The notes beneath the pieces are model-generated. The model was not told where the DNA came from. It searched no databases and saw only the letters and a program-made list of their open reading frames with translations. Source: Bombyx mori (taxonomy: Eukaryota; Arthropoda; Insecta; Lepidoptera; Bombycidae). From it: a stretch of 64,000 nucleotides of DNA. A program made the translations under genes and the position numbers. Position 1 is the first letter of the stretch. Each line of letters opens with the position of its first letter. The stretch lies in assembly GCF_030269925.1 (NCBI RefSeq), contig NC_085111.1:5138142-5202141 (forward strand), read 5' to 3'. This document shows positions 1 through 10,416 of this stretch, piece after piece.

Positions 1-158
1 CCATCACCCCAGTTAGTGTGAAAATAATGTTTCCTTGAAATAAACGTTCAGACGAGTATGACCACCGGTGTATATATAGGTAACAGTACTATTGATTTAT
101 AGTCACCCGTATGCAAGATCTTAGTTTTTTCGGTGAATCGAAATGGAATGCAAACTAG

Positions 159-1448
159 TACATAGGCTGCACTAAAAGTATCGGGAATGGAATATTTCCA
201 CTGTTCCTGTCATATTAAAATCTTTTTAATTGAAAACTCCTTGGTTTTAAAAATCGAATACCATTTATTTATTTTAAAAAAGATTCTCGGTCTTGTCACG
301 AGGTTTTGTCAAACTTGTTTAGTCGCTGAGAAAATGGAATTGACTCAAGAAAATTCAAGAGCGATGATTTATTATGACTTTCGAAGTGGTTTAACACAAA
401 AATAGTGTGTTGACCGGATGATTTCTGCATTTGGTGATGAAGCCCCATCCAAAACCACAATTTATCGCTGGTTTGTTGAGTTTCAACGTGGACGTGTCAA
501 GCTCAGTGATGATCCCCGTCAAGGTCGTCCAAAAACTGCAGTCACCCAAGAAAACGTTGATGCTGTGCGTAAGCTGATTGAGGAAGATCGACATGTGACA
601 TACCGCGAAATTCAGGCAACTTTAGATACAAATTCAAATACAAATAATCTTGCATGAACAATTAGGTGTAAAAAAGTTGTTTTTCCGATGGATACCGCAT
701 TCGCTCTGTGAAGAGCAAAAAGCGGCTCGCGTTACTTGGTGCGTCAGAACTCTCGAAAGATTCCACGCAGGATGCTCAAATGCTGTATACAACATTGTAT
801 CAGGTGACGAATCCTGGATATACGCGTACGAACCCGAAACAAAAAACCAGTCAAGAGTCTGGGTGTTCGAAAATGAGTTAAAGTCAACAAAAATTGTTCG
901 TTCACGGAGTGTTGCAAAAAAAATGGTGGCCACGTTTATCTCCAAAATCGGCCATGTTACGACTATTCCTCCTGAGGGACAAAGAACGGTTAATGCAGAA
1001 TGGTATGCTAGCATTTATTTGCCACAGGTCGTTTCTGAACTCCGTAAAGAGAACTGCAACCGCCGCATCATCCTCCATCACGACAATGCGAGTTCTCACA
1101 CCGCGCACAGAACAAGAGAGTTTTTAGAGCAAGAAAACATAGAATTATTAGACCATCCGCCGTACAGCCCCGACCTAAGCCCTAATGATTTCTATACTTT
1201 CCCTAAAATAAAGAATAAATTGCGTGGACAGAGATTTTCATCACCTGAAGAAGCTGTGGACGCCTACAAAACGGTCATTTTGGAGACCCCAACTTCCGAA
1301 TGGAATAGTTGCTTCAATGATTGGTTCCATCGTATGGAAAAACGTGTCAAATTTCGCGGAGAATACTTCAAAAAGCAATGAATACATTTTTAAATAGTAA
1401 CGTTGTGTCACTTCGTTAATTCCCGAAATTTTCAGTGCCGCCCTCGTA
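159..1448 (+). mobile_element. mariner-type DNA transposon, decayed copy
   Basis: Seen: imperfect terminal inverted repeats of 30 bp at 159-188 and 1419-1448 (23 of 30 positions match when one is reverse-complemented), each ending in TA, the mariner target dinucleotide. They enclose a broken transposase reading frame at 334-1381. Known: mariners move by cut and paste and insert at TA. The element is about 1.29 kb, the normal mariner size, so it is full length and not internally deleted. The inverted repeats are diverged and the ORF is interrupted, so this copy cannot make a full-length transposase. Confidence 0.88.
334..1381 (+). pseudogene. mariner transposase pseudogene (DD34D)
   Basis: The frame starts at ATG 334, meets a TAG at 403-405, resumes in the same frame (418-657) through a helix-turn-helix region, then shifts near 620-650 and continues from 650 to 1381 in another frame. 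The catalytic half is readable: SGDESWI gives the first aspartate, HHDNASSH the second, and YSPDLSPNDF the third. The spacing between the last two is 34 residues, which defines the mariner DD34D class. In place of the usual phenylalanine-rich ending the tail reads RGEYFKKQ. At least one stop and one frameshift make it a pseudogene. The terminal repeats lie outside both ends of the frame. Which Bombyx mariner subfamily it belongs to was not determined. Confidence 0.9.
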
Positions 1449-2581
1449 TTATGGGTCTAATTAACTTTATATGTTCAATCCGTCGAGTATTGTTTATGAT
1501 TTACTTATTTTAGTTTTCGTATTGATGAATTTTGATGTCTTTCCCATCTCACCGCACATTCATTCAACCTTTAAACTAAAATTATAGCTGATTTGAATAA
1601 TTGCCGACATAAGTACAAATTAAAGCAAAAAATAGTAAAAATATTCATTGTTTTATTCAGCAGAACAGTATCATTTCGACTTGATATATTTATACCATAA
1701 ATTTACTCTGACAGTCGAGAAATTTCTATAATATAAAACTTAGCGACTTACACGTGTTTACGAGGGAAAATATTGCGGTCACGTTTATTAATGGAAGCGC
1801 GACGTAATCTAAGTTCGAGTAACAAGTTGCGGGTATCATTTCCCTTGACGATATCCATTTTTATCAACTTTTTTTTTTGCTCGGGAGTTTTAATAACTTC
1901 GTTTGACTATGGTAAGTCTGTGAAATGTTTAAATTTGCGAAATTACTGATGCTAGAGCGTATTGTAAGTCTGTTTCTGTTTCAGTTTCTGTATTCAATTC
2001 TTGAATGTTTCATTCCGTTTTGTAGGGTTAGCCACTCGTTAAGAACCTTAATCATGTTGATAGCGTTTTATATTTCTTCCTCTAGTTTGTGTGTTATAAA
2101 AATGGGATATGGGACAGGTAAAAATTTCTATCTTCATATGAACACATGTTAGACTAGGTTCGTCTCGTGTATGCGTGCCATAACTACACAAGCAAGTACC
2201 TACAGTCTACTACCTTGACATTTAGACGCCTATGAACATTTTGGGTGACCAACCAAATAGCGCAATCAATATAGCACGGGTAGAACAGTAATACCAACTT
2301 AACGAAACACACATTTTAAAAAAAGAGGTCAGAATCGTGATTCACGATTCAAACAGGATCAAGAGATTCGAATGTCACCAGCCATTGTCTGATTTTTTCA
2401 ACGCTACGAATGTTCGTAATAATCCCCTCGTTCGTAACGACCGCCTGTCCAATAGACATCGCAGAATTACAGATGCATGCTCACGTATACCGAATGAAAC
2501 TAACGAGGATTTTATAAATGGAGCTAAAATGTTGCTTTTAAATTTCAAGAACTTTTTCCTTCTCATAAATTTTATACAATA
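1449..2581. other. Intergenic or intronic stretch, no gene seen
   Basis: AT-rich sequence between the mariner and a Helitron. Short ORFs here (up to 82 codons) have no recognisable motif. A run of T at about 1870-1880 is the only low-complexity feature noted. Confidence 0.5.
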
Positions 2582-2871
2582 TTAGCTGACCCGGCAGACT
2601 TTGTAGTGCCTCAATCGATAAATAAAATACCTAAAATTTTGTATAAAATAAACTTAAAACAAACAAAAGGAATTCGTCCGACGGGGGACACATCAAAAGA
2701 AAAACAAAATTGTTATTTTTATTTAATTCCGAGCATTTTCATATTTATCTACCTTTTAAACCTTCTCTGGACTTTCACAAATAATTCAAGACCAAAATTA
2801 GCCAAATCGGTCCAGACGTTCTCGAGTCTTAGCGAGATTAACTAACAGCAATTCATTTTTAAATATATAGA
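2582..2871 (-). mobile_element. Non-autonomous Helitron (GGGTCAGCTAA end)
   Basis: On the minus strand it starts TCTATATATTTA, runs through the conserved segment CGAGAACG..TGGACCGATTTGG, and ends GCCGGGTCAGCTAA. Other copies of the same sequence lie at 21083-21339 and 21724-22016. A TC start, a CTRR end and no terminal inverted repeats or target duplication fit Helitrons, which are rolling-circle transposons. There is no coding capacity, so it would depend on a Rep/helicase supplied elsewhere. Confidence 0.72.
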
Positions 2872-3003
2872 TTATTACACAGAATAATGTTGCGCAATAC
2901 GTATGTACATTTATAAGAGAGGACGTCCTAAAAGAACTTGAATGGACTGTGTATAATGGGGTATGCGAGAGAAGAGTGTGAGTGCAGATGTTTTCTTTAC
3001 CTA

Positions 3004-3262
3004 TTCGCTGGTGGTCTAAGAGGCTATTCCAGCTACGCCCGGACGAGTAGATGAGCTCACGGGCTCAACCTGAGAGACTTGGGTAAGACTAGCCCTAGCA
3101 AGAGCAGTGCTTCGCAGAATCTATCACCGGATCGGAAACGCGACTCACTGGGAAGATCCGGCGAGAAACTCAGTGGGCTGTGTCTATGGGTTAGTTCACT
3201 CATCGAATTCTTCGTCGTAATCAACGAGTTCGACGAGGACGGTGACCGATTAAGTGCAGAGT
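3004..3262 (-). mobile_element. LINE-tail-derived short element, truncated copy
   Basis: Read on the minus strand this matches the family seen best at 9560-9874. It carries the shared core with GCCGGATCTTC, the block GATCCGGTGATAGATTC, TGCGAAGCACTGCTCTTGC, and the GAGCCCGTGAGCTCA stretch. The poly(A) end is lost, and the 5' end stops short of the GGATCC block seen in better copies. Confidence 0.6.
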
Positions 3263-4034
3263 ATATATATTGACGGGGGATGCTATGCCGACCCTATATA
3301 GTGGAATTAGGGTAATAAGGCCAGAAGTATAAGAAGAGGAAGAAGTACATACATTTAAAAATCTTGCTATTTGGGATGGCACGGTTTCTTTAGTGATACA
3401 AAACAGATGTGTCGCTATTAATACTCTAATGAAAATGTTGTTGTAACATTTGCAATAGACAATTTTCTGACAACGTAAATATTTTACTTTTTATGGGTAA
3501 TAATTCGAAAGTACGATATTACCAATATTTTGATGTGAATTTAAGTGTGTTGTAAATCTCGTCTCGGAAGTATTTTGTTTTCATAATCATCTCTTTCTTC
3601 TCCGGTAGTACATTCCGAATGTTAGTTTTTACGACACCATAAATGTATCGTTGGTATATTAATAATGTGATTACGTTGCGAGGCGTGATAGAAAATCTAC
3701 TAAATGTCTTCGTAATAAAAAAAATTAAACGAACAAAAGTTATAATATTTAAAATTTTAAATAATTTAAAATTAAAAGCAGCATTTTAGCTGCCCTCAAC
3801 ATTCGGAGTGCATGGTCGTGAAGGGGGCAGTGAGTACGGGGGCGGATTAACGCCCCTGACCCATTGACTGAGTCTACGTCTCAATCAGCCCTCATTATAG
3901 TACTGTATCGGTGAAAATATCAGAAAATGTAAGTATTAATTTTTCTTTTTTTATTTAAATGCTTGTACAGCGTGCTAAATCACCCAAGTTCTTGAGACTA
4001 AAACATATTATGCATGTGTGATATTTTTATTATA
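3263..4034. other. Gene-free stretch with a GC-rich insert
   Basis: Mostly AT-rich, with no convincing ORF. At 3788-3900 there is an abrupt GC-rich block containing GGGGGCAGTGAGTACGGGGG and GATTAACGCCCCTGACCC. It was not recognised and is bounded on both sides by A/T-rich sequence. Confidence 0.4.
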
Positions 4035-4450
4035 ACTAGAGGTCCCGCAGTAGCCGAAATTCGACTATAATTAATTGGAATTGAAAGTTTGTACACTATT
4101 ATGATTGTATTTTATACTTCTATAATCACAAATTTCGCCAAGGCTACACCAAAATAAATATTAACAAAGACAAACAATATTTAATCTCAATTTGACAACA
4201 GACGTCAAGAACAAAAGTTTGACAATAAATAGTATGCATGCGTGTGTGCGTCAAATACATGGTATGTAGTGTGTGTAATGTTTTCTTTATTGATTTAATG
4301 TATCTTTTATGCATTATATTAAAAAAAATATTAGCATTGTGCACTTCTTCTCTATATTCTCTATAAGTGTGGAAAATTTCATACTCCTCCGTCCGCGCAA
4401 TTTTCGTAAAAAGGGATATAAAGTTTTTGCTTCACGTATTAATATATAGA
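4035..4450 (-). mobile_element. Non-autonomous Helitron, 416 bp (GGGACCTCTAG end)
   Basis: The minus strand begins TCTATATATTAATACG and ends TCGACTACTGCGGGACCTCTAG, followed by T. The plus-strand copy at 59461-59877 runs collinear with it over nearly its whole length, and a 3' fragment lies at about 36890-36960. The TC..CTAG ends, insertion between A and T, and absence of terminal inverted repeats indicate a Helitron. The internal sequence encodes nothing recognisable. Confidence 0.75.
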
Positions 4451-5059
4451 TTATTACATTATACATTAAATATTTTAAAAGTTCCTAATTATTACATCAT
4501 ACTAAAGCCTTCTTGTTAACTAATTAAAACCAATACAATTGCATTTTCGCTTCGTACTTTGCTAAATTGTACCACAATCATTTTAGTACACCAATTAGAG
4601 TAATGTAAACTGAGCCGACCATTCCTAATCCAATATTGGACAAAACCACCAATATTTTCCATTCACAATAACAATAGAACAGAATAACCATAACAAAGGC
4701 TCGGACACAACGGAATTAGTAGCACGTGATGTCGCATGCGTGATTGGTTTCTGAACATTCGGTAATAAATAAATGTTCCCCTTTATTGCATTATTGTCGT
4801 ACAAATGTTGGCTCAGTGCTGGTCAAAAGTTGTGAGTTGAGATTAGATTTGGATTTTTGATAGGATTGAAGGATATGAGATATTCCATATTCGATTTGTT
4901 GGTAATTGTTTATTTAACAATAGGACTACTAATCACAAACATGAAGAAAACACACCTTAAATTTTTATTCATCAACGAGCTTTAATTGAGAGATTTGATT
5001 TGTACGGGCAAACGAAGTATTTAATTGAAGGATTTTATTTTATTGGTTGGATATTTTTA
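4451..5059. other. Gene-free AT-rich stretch
   Basis: No ORF with recognisable motifs and no repeat that could be matched elsewhere in the window. Confidence 0.45.
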
Positions 5060-5325
5060 TTTTATTGCTTAGATTGGACGAGCTCACAGCCCAATCTGGT
5101 GTTAAGTAGTTACTGGAGCCCATAGACATCTACAATGTAAATGCACCACCCACCTTCAGATATAAGTTCTAAGGTCTCAGTATAGTTACGACGGCTGCCC
5201 CACCCTTTAAACCGAAACGGCAGAAATAGGCAGGGTGGTGGTACCTACCCGTGCGGACTCACAAGAGGTCCTACCACCAGTAATTACGCAGATTATAGTT
5301 TTGCGGATTTGAAATGTTTATTATT
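5060..5325 (-). mobile_element. Bm1-type SINE, 5'-truncated
   Basis: Minus-strand copy of the Bm1 body. It has the GGTGGTAGGACCTCTTGTGA block, the TAGATGTCTATGGGCTCCAG block, and the AAGCAATAAAA tail near 5062. It extends a little upstream into the AATTTGCGTAATT segment but lacks the tRNA-like head. A gap removes part of the CATTACTGCTTCACGGC segment. Confidence 0.85.
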
Positions 5326-5754
5326 TTGACAGAAATCATATGTTCTATACTGATTCAATGGCATGCCACTCACTGCCTTGCCTTCGCCATGCCGTCGTCA
5401 AATCGAAATCTGTGAAACAAAATCCCAAAATTCCCAATGAAATTGTTCTAAAAACGTAAACTGATTAATTTCGAACAAATTCTTTTACAAACCTTTTATT
5501 TTTAACATTCCGCTTAATTTTAAAAGTAACGGTCCATTAACCGGTGTGTAATCTATCTCTATCACGGACTGGGTTGCCACGTGTCGGCAAAGTGAAGAAG
5601 AAAAAAGGATAATTAAATTTACTTTATAAAACATATGTACGTGTAATGTGACTTTATTCTGTATTTCTTTTGTTATACATATTTTCTTACGGAAAGGGTT
5701 TGCCTCGTTAATGATAGACGACAAACTTTTTGTTTACTCTCATTGCTTCTTCTG

Positions 5755-5873
5755 TTTGTTTTTTTTTTTTGCCCTTGTAGGCAGACGAGCATACGGCCCA
5801 CCTGATGGTGAGCGGTTACCGTCGCCCATGGACTTCAGCAATGCCAGGAGCAGAGCCAAGCCACTGCCTACCA
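5755..5873 (-). mobile_element. CR1-like LINE 3' end
   Basis: The T-run at 5757-5771 is the reversed poly(A) tail. The sequence then matches the 3' terminus of the LINE copy at 8128-8545 (GTAGGCAGTGGCTTGGCTCT, GATGGTGAGCGGTTACCG). Only the last 110 bp or so are present. This is usual for target-primed integration that stopped early. Confidence 0.75.
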
Positions 5874-5925
5874 TGTGTCATTGTTTTATCTGTTATTTAC
5901 ACCGAACAAATCTCTCTTTTGCAGT

Positions 5926-6016
5926 TGACAGCAAAGCAACCATCTCATTCAACATCAACAACATTCGGACCGTCGGTCTACCGAGTAATATCACCCGCTC
6001 GGTGGAAGATCTTCCC
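5926..6016 (+). repeat. Unclassified repeat segment used as a LINE target
   Basis: The segment containing ACATTCGGACCGTCGGTCTA and TATCACCCGCTCGGTGGAAG reappears in reverse orientation at 15191-15252. It continues after the LINE insertion at 7588. This is therefore a dispersed repeat of unknown class that the jockey LINE at 6017-7574 has split. Confidence 0.5.
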
Positions 6017-7587
6017 GCCCGATTAGCCTCCTCATGTCTCTAAGCAAACTGTATGAGCGTCTGCTCTACAAACGCCTCAGAGACTTCGTCTCATCCAAGG
6101 GCATTCTCATCGATGAACAATTCGGATTCCGTACAAATCACTCATGCATTCAACAGGTGCACCGCCTCACGGAGCACATTCTTGTGGGGCTTAATCGACC
6201 AAAACCGTTATACACGGGAGCTCTCTTCTTCGACGTCGCAAAAGCGTTCGACAAAGTCTGGCACAATGGTTTGATTTTCAAACTATTCAACATGGGCGTG
6301 CCGGATAGTCTCGTGCTCATCATACGGGACTTCTTGTCGAACCGCTCTTTTCGATATCGAGTCGAGGGAACCCGCTCCTCCCCACGACCTCTCACAGCTG
6401 GAGTCCCGCAAGGCTCTGTCCTCTCACCCCTCTTATTTAGCTTATTCGTCAACGATATTCCCCGGTCGCCGCCGACCCATTTAGCTTTATTCGCCGACGA
6501 CACGACTGTTTACTATTCTAGTAGAAATAAGTCCCTAATCGCGAAGAAGCTTCAGAGCGCAGCCCTAGCCCTAGGACAGTGGTTCCGAAAATGGCGCATA
6601 GACATCAACCCAGCGAAAAGTACTGCGGTGCTATTTCAGAGGGGAAGCTCCACACGGATTTCCTCCCGGATTAGGAGGAGGAATCTCACACCCCCGATTA
6701 CTCTCTTTAGACAACCCATACCCTGGGCCAGGAAGGTCAAGTACCTGGGCGTTACCCTGGATGCATCGATGATATTCCGCCCGCATATAACATCAGTCCG
6801 TGACCGTGCCGCGTTTATTCTCGGTAGACTCTACCCCATGATCTGTAAGCGGAGTAAAATGTCCCTTCGGAACAAGGTGACACTTTACAAAACTTGCATA
6901 AGGCCCGTCATGACTTACGCGAGTGTGCTGTTCGCTCACGCGGCCCGCACACACATAGACACCCTCCAATCTCTACAATCCCGCTTTTGCAGGTTAGCTG
7001 TCGGGGCTCCGTGGTTCGTGAGGAACGTTGACCTACACGACGACCTGGGCCTCGAATCAATTCGGAAATATATGAAGTCAGCGTCGGAACGATACTTCGA
7101 TAAGGCTATGCGTCATGATAATCGCCTTATCGTTGCCGCCGCTGACTACTCCCCGAATCCTGATCATGCAGGAGCCAGTCACCGTCGACGCCCTAGACAC
7201 GTCCTTACGGATCCATCAGATCCAATAACCTTTGCATTAGATGCCTTCAGCTCTAATACTAGGGGCAGGCTTAGGGACCCCGGTAACCGTACTCGTCGAA
7301 CTCGACAAAGAGGTCGACGTGCAACCTAACCCATGCATCAGCCCGCTGAGTTTCTCGCCGGATCTTCTCAGCGGGTCGCGATTCCGATCCGGTAGTAGAT
7401 TAATTCGCGAAACAATTGCTCTTGAGTTGTTAGGTCTCCTTCGGAGGCGCTCGGGCAGTTGTTAGCAAATCCCACCCCTCTTGGCTGAGCCTTTGCTCGC
7501 CCACCTGTCCTGGTGAAACTGGAAAGGCCTTCGGGCCACCAGTAAACTTTCAATCATAAAAAAAAAAAAAAAAAGGAAGATCTTCCC
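6004..7587 (+). mobile_element. 5'-truncated jockey-clade LINE with 13-bp target duplication
   Basis: GGAAGATCTTCCC is present at 6004-6016, and again directly after the poly(A) run at 7575-7587. Between them lies a copy of the last 1.55 kb of the element at 30752-34670, nearly identical in sequence. It begins in the middle of ORF2 (reverse transcriptase) and keeps the whole 3' UTR and the poly(A) tail. Known: LINEs integrate by target-primed reverse transcription, which often stops early and leaves such 5' truncations. The intact duplication and the high identity to the longer copy suggest a recent insertion. The target site is nearly a perfect palindrome. Confidence 0.93.
6017..7329 (+). 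pseudogene. Jockey-clade LINE ORF2, 3' part (reverse transcriptase C-terminal half)
   Basis: The frame is open from the truncation point to the stop at 7329. From the ATG at 6034 it gives 431 residues matching residues 530-960 of the intact ORF2 at 31538. Visible reverse-transcriptase motifs are FFDVAKAFDKVWHNG (motif A), AGVPQGSVLSPLLF (motif B), LALFADDTTVYY (the catalytic FADD box) and VKYLGVTLD. The endonuclease domain and the first reverse-transcriptase blocks are missing, so it is dead as a gene although no stop or frameshift interrupts it. Protein differences from the intact copy are few: for example NHSCI against NHSCV, SMIFRPHIT against SMTFRPHIK, and ASVLF against ASVVF. The ATG at 6034 is an internal methionine of the original ORF and not a real start. 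Confidence 0.93.
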
Positions 7588-8127
7588 TTTGTCGTATACC
7601 TACAATCGCTAATACTTTTAATTAAAATAAAGGTCCCATTCAAAATCCAAATTTTATCTGTTTTTTTTTCTATGGCAACACTAATCGCAAACAACACAGG
7701 CAGCACCAACGTAGGAATAGTTTCCGAGTAGTTTAGTTTTACAAGTGTTTTAATTAAGTGGAAACTGTCGAGTGGAGATACTATCGCTCGAATCAGAAAG
7801 AACACGCGAGCAGTTCGAATTGTATGTAATGTAGCAACGCGATCTGTTAGAGGGATTTCACGTGTCGCGTGATGGCACGTATAATTAATAGATTGACATT
7901 AAAATACCCCTTTAAGCTTTGAATAAATTTACTTGTACTTAAAAGATAAAAACTACTTTAAAATGGTGAGATGGTTTGTTTTTTTTTATATTTAAAAGAT
8001 TCCTGCCCCTCCTTAAAAAAAAAAAAGTTAGTTTTATATAAATTTTCAACTGAGGCTTTTACCTCATATCTCAATTTAATGCGGTAGCGTTTACGTTTTG
8101 GTAGCCACGAAATTCAACACTTGTTGT
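7588..8127. other. Gene-free stretch
   Basis: The interrupted repeat described at 5926 continues here for roughly 100 bp. The rest is AT-rich, with A- and T-runs near 7980 and 8015 and no recognisable ORF. Confidence 0.4.
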
Positions 8128-8545
8128 AACATAGACTGGGTCTGCGGAGGGACTTCGGTTCCCTCTGTATTTTGTACCGTATGTTCCATGGGGAGTGCTC
8201 TGAGGAATTGTTCGAGATGATACCGGCATCTCGTTTTTACCATCGCACCGCCCGCCACCGGAGTAGAGTTCATCCATACCACCTGGAGCCACTGCGGTCA
8301 TCCACAGTGCGTTTCCAGAGGTCTTTTTTGCCACGTACCATCCGGCTATGGAATGAGCTCCCCTCGACGGTGTTTCCCGAGCGCTATGACATGTCTTTCT
8401 TCAAACGAGGCTTGTGGAGAGTATTAAACGGTAGGCAGCGGCTTGGCTCTGCCCCTGGCATTGCTGAAGTCCATGGGCGACGGTAACCACTCACCATCAG
8501 GTGGGCCGTATGCTCGTCTGCCTACACGGGCAATAAAAATAAAAA
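8128..8545 (+). mobile_element. CR1-like LINE 3' end encoding the ORF2 C-terminus
   Basis: The frame reads LRRDFGSLCILYRMFHGECS from about 8143 and runs in frame to a stop at 8484-8486. It contains the segment FLPRTIRLWNELPSTVFPER, a typical C-terminal signature of CR1/Rex-type and related insect LINE polymerases. An in-frame stop lies just upstream. The 3' UTR includes CATCAGGTGGGCCGTATGCT, and the copy ends in GGGCAATAAAAATAAAAAAA. Shorter copies of the same tail lie at 5755, 34700, 36214, 45020 and 49988. Clade assignment rests on motif memory. Confidence 0.75.
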
Positions 8546-8550
8546 AAAAG

Positions 8551-9145
8551 ACTATTTTGACCGCTAACGGCTAAAAAATGCTTATTGCGGAAAAAACATT
8601 GATGTATTAAAAGCGGTTTTTATATATCAATGGGAAAAAAGTACTTATTAAATTATCTTTTTCACAAATATTTCATCAATACTGCTATTTTACATCAATG
8701 TTTTTCTTTGTCTAATTTGTCAGTTTAACTTCTAACTTCAATTAGCGAAATGTTAAAATGGAATATCCCTCATTCACCGAGACCTTTTTTTATTTCGTTC
8801 CATTCAAACAAATCAAATACAAAAATCATGAGAGATCACAATCGTTTACTGTAATTCTAAATAAACTCACAATTCAATCTCAATTTATCGCCGTCGTCCA
8901 ATTACTTATTTCATTACCTCTCTCATTCGAGCTCGATATTCAGACTCATACGTCTTTCGCGAGACAATATTATTTATCCGAGGACTGGGACACGCGATGC
9001 CGCGCCGCGACTGCGTCCGCAGTAAGCCCGGAGGAGTGATCGGTGTGTAAATCAACTATTTGCATTCCCAACAGGCTCGTCGAGGTGATTGGATAAAAAT
9101 AAATTTGATTTATTTGTGTAGAAAATATTTGAAATAGTATATAAC
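8551..9145. other. Gene-free AT-rich stretch
   Basis: No supported gene. The 93-codon ORF at 8758-9039 has no family motif. A small GC-rich patch occurs near 8995-9040. Confidence 0.4.
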
Positions 9146-9350
9146 GGTGGTAGAGCTTGTCTTGTGGGTCGACAAGGGCAGGTACCGTCACCCTTTTTGC
9201 CGTGAAGCAGTAATGCGTTGAATTGAAGGGTGAGGCAGCCGTTGTACTGTAAAAACTGAGACTTGGATGTCTCAACCTGGATTTCGGTATTAATGTGGTT
9301 GACGGTCTATGGACTTCGGTTGCTACTTAACACCAGATGAGCACGTCCAT
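9146..9350 (+). mobile_element. Bm1-type SINE, old and diverged
   Basis: It keeps the block order of Bm1: GGTGGTAG, CAGGTACCGTCACCC, GCCGTGAAGCAGTAATGCGTT, GGGTGAGGCAGCCGTTGTA and CTACTTAACACCAGATGAGC. Substitutions and small indels are much more numerous than in other copies. No head and no clear poly(A) tail. Confidence 0.65.
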
Positions 9351-9547
9351 TTCATATTTCATTAGTTTTGATATTAAAAAAATCTTTGCTTTTACCGTCA
9401 CATTTTTGAGTTCTGTCCGCTCAATAGCAAAACTCTGAATCATTGTAATTTTATCAGAAACCCTCCGTCTCGCTATCTTTCCAAATTTATCGACAGCCGA
9501 TATGAAATCGGAAACCCGAGATATTTGTGTTTAGAAAAATTATTGTA

Positions 9548-9886
9548 AGTACCCAGCTCTTTATTTTTTTTTCCTACCTATGCTGATAGCCTTGAGAGGC
9601 TATTTCAGCTTCACCCTAACATGTAGGTGAGTTCACGGGGCTCAAACAGAAAGTGTTCTGAGACTGGCTCTAGCAAGAGCAGTGCTTCGCAGAATCTACC
9701 ACCGGATCGGAAACGCGACTCACGGAGAAGATCCGGCGAGAAACTCAGTGGGCTGTGTTTATGGGTTAATTTACTCGTCGAGCCCTTGGTCGCAAGCGAC
9801 GGGTTCGGCTAGGACGGTGACAGATGCTTGAGGTACCTAAAAGTACCATTAATGGATCGGGAGGATCCGTAATGAGTACCCAGCTC
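9548..9886 (-). mobile_element. LINE-tail-derived short element with 12-bp target duplication
   Basis: AGTACCCAGCTC occurs at 9548-9559 and again at 9875-9886. Between them, on the minus strand, is a 315-bp unit that starts CATTACGGATCCTCCCGATC and ends with CTATCAGCATAGGTAGG and a short A-rich tail. The unit is homologous along its whole length to the 3' end of the jockey LINE at 34300-34650. It shares the GGATCC..CAGATCC block, the CGCCGGATCTTCTC core, CCGATCCGG.GGTAGATTC and a TTAGCAA-like region. The 5' end lies at almost the same point as in the copy at 56121, so it looks like a defined short element and not random truncation. Confidence 0.75.
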
Positions 9887-10416
9887 GAAGCGAGCACGCC
9901 ATACGGTTATATTCTTGCTGCATAACAAAGGTTGACCAACCTTTTAATTGTAAGCTATAAAATAGCACATCGAGAAAGTAAAGAATAAAATAAAATAGTG
10001 GAACTTGTTCGGAGACCCGTATATAGTCGTTTGCAATCTTGTTGAGGACGACTGGACGAATCGCCCGTAGTGCGGCGCCGCGCCGGTCGCGAGACTAATG
10101 TGACATGGTAATTTACGCCTTGACGTGTGACGAGGAACCTAATAAACCAACGACAGAGTGTACTAACCAATCAGAATCGGTATTACGTTTAAATTGAATT
10201 TGTTATTTAATTTTATCTGTTTACCTTTGTATCTAGAATAAGAATCTTTCAATTCCAACAGACTAATTAAATAAATTCAGTTTCTCAGTGGTGTTTGCAG
10301 TCACTGCAGGTTATTATATATTGTAGGAACTTAAGATTAGGCGGATCGTGAATTCCGCTACCGGGTTAACCAATAAAAAATTAAGTAAGTAGATTACGAA
10401 GATATAGAAGATCGGT
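9887..10416. other. Gene-free stretch
   Basis: No ORF of interest. A short GC-rich section at 10060-10090 (GTAGTGCGGCGCCGCGCCGG) stands out from the AT-rich background and was not recognised. Confidence 0.4.

Noticed and set aside
8071..8334. 87-codon minus-strand ORF
   Set aside because: Antisense to the CR1-like LINE ORF2 C-terminus.
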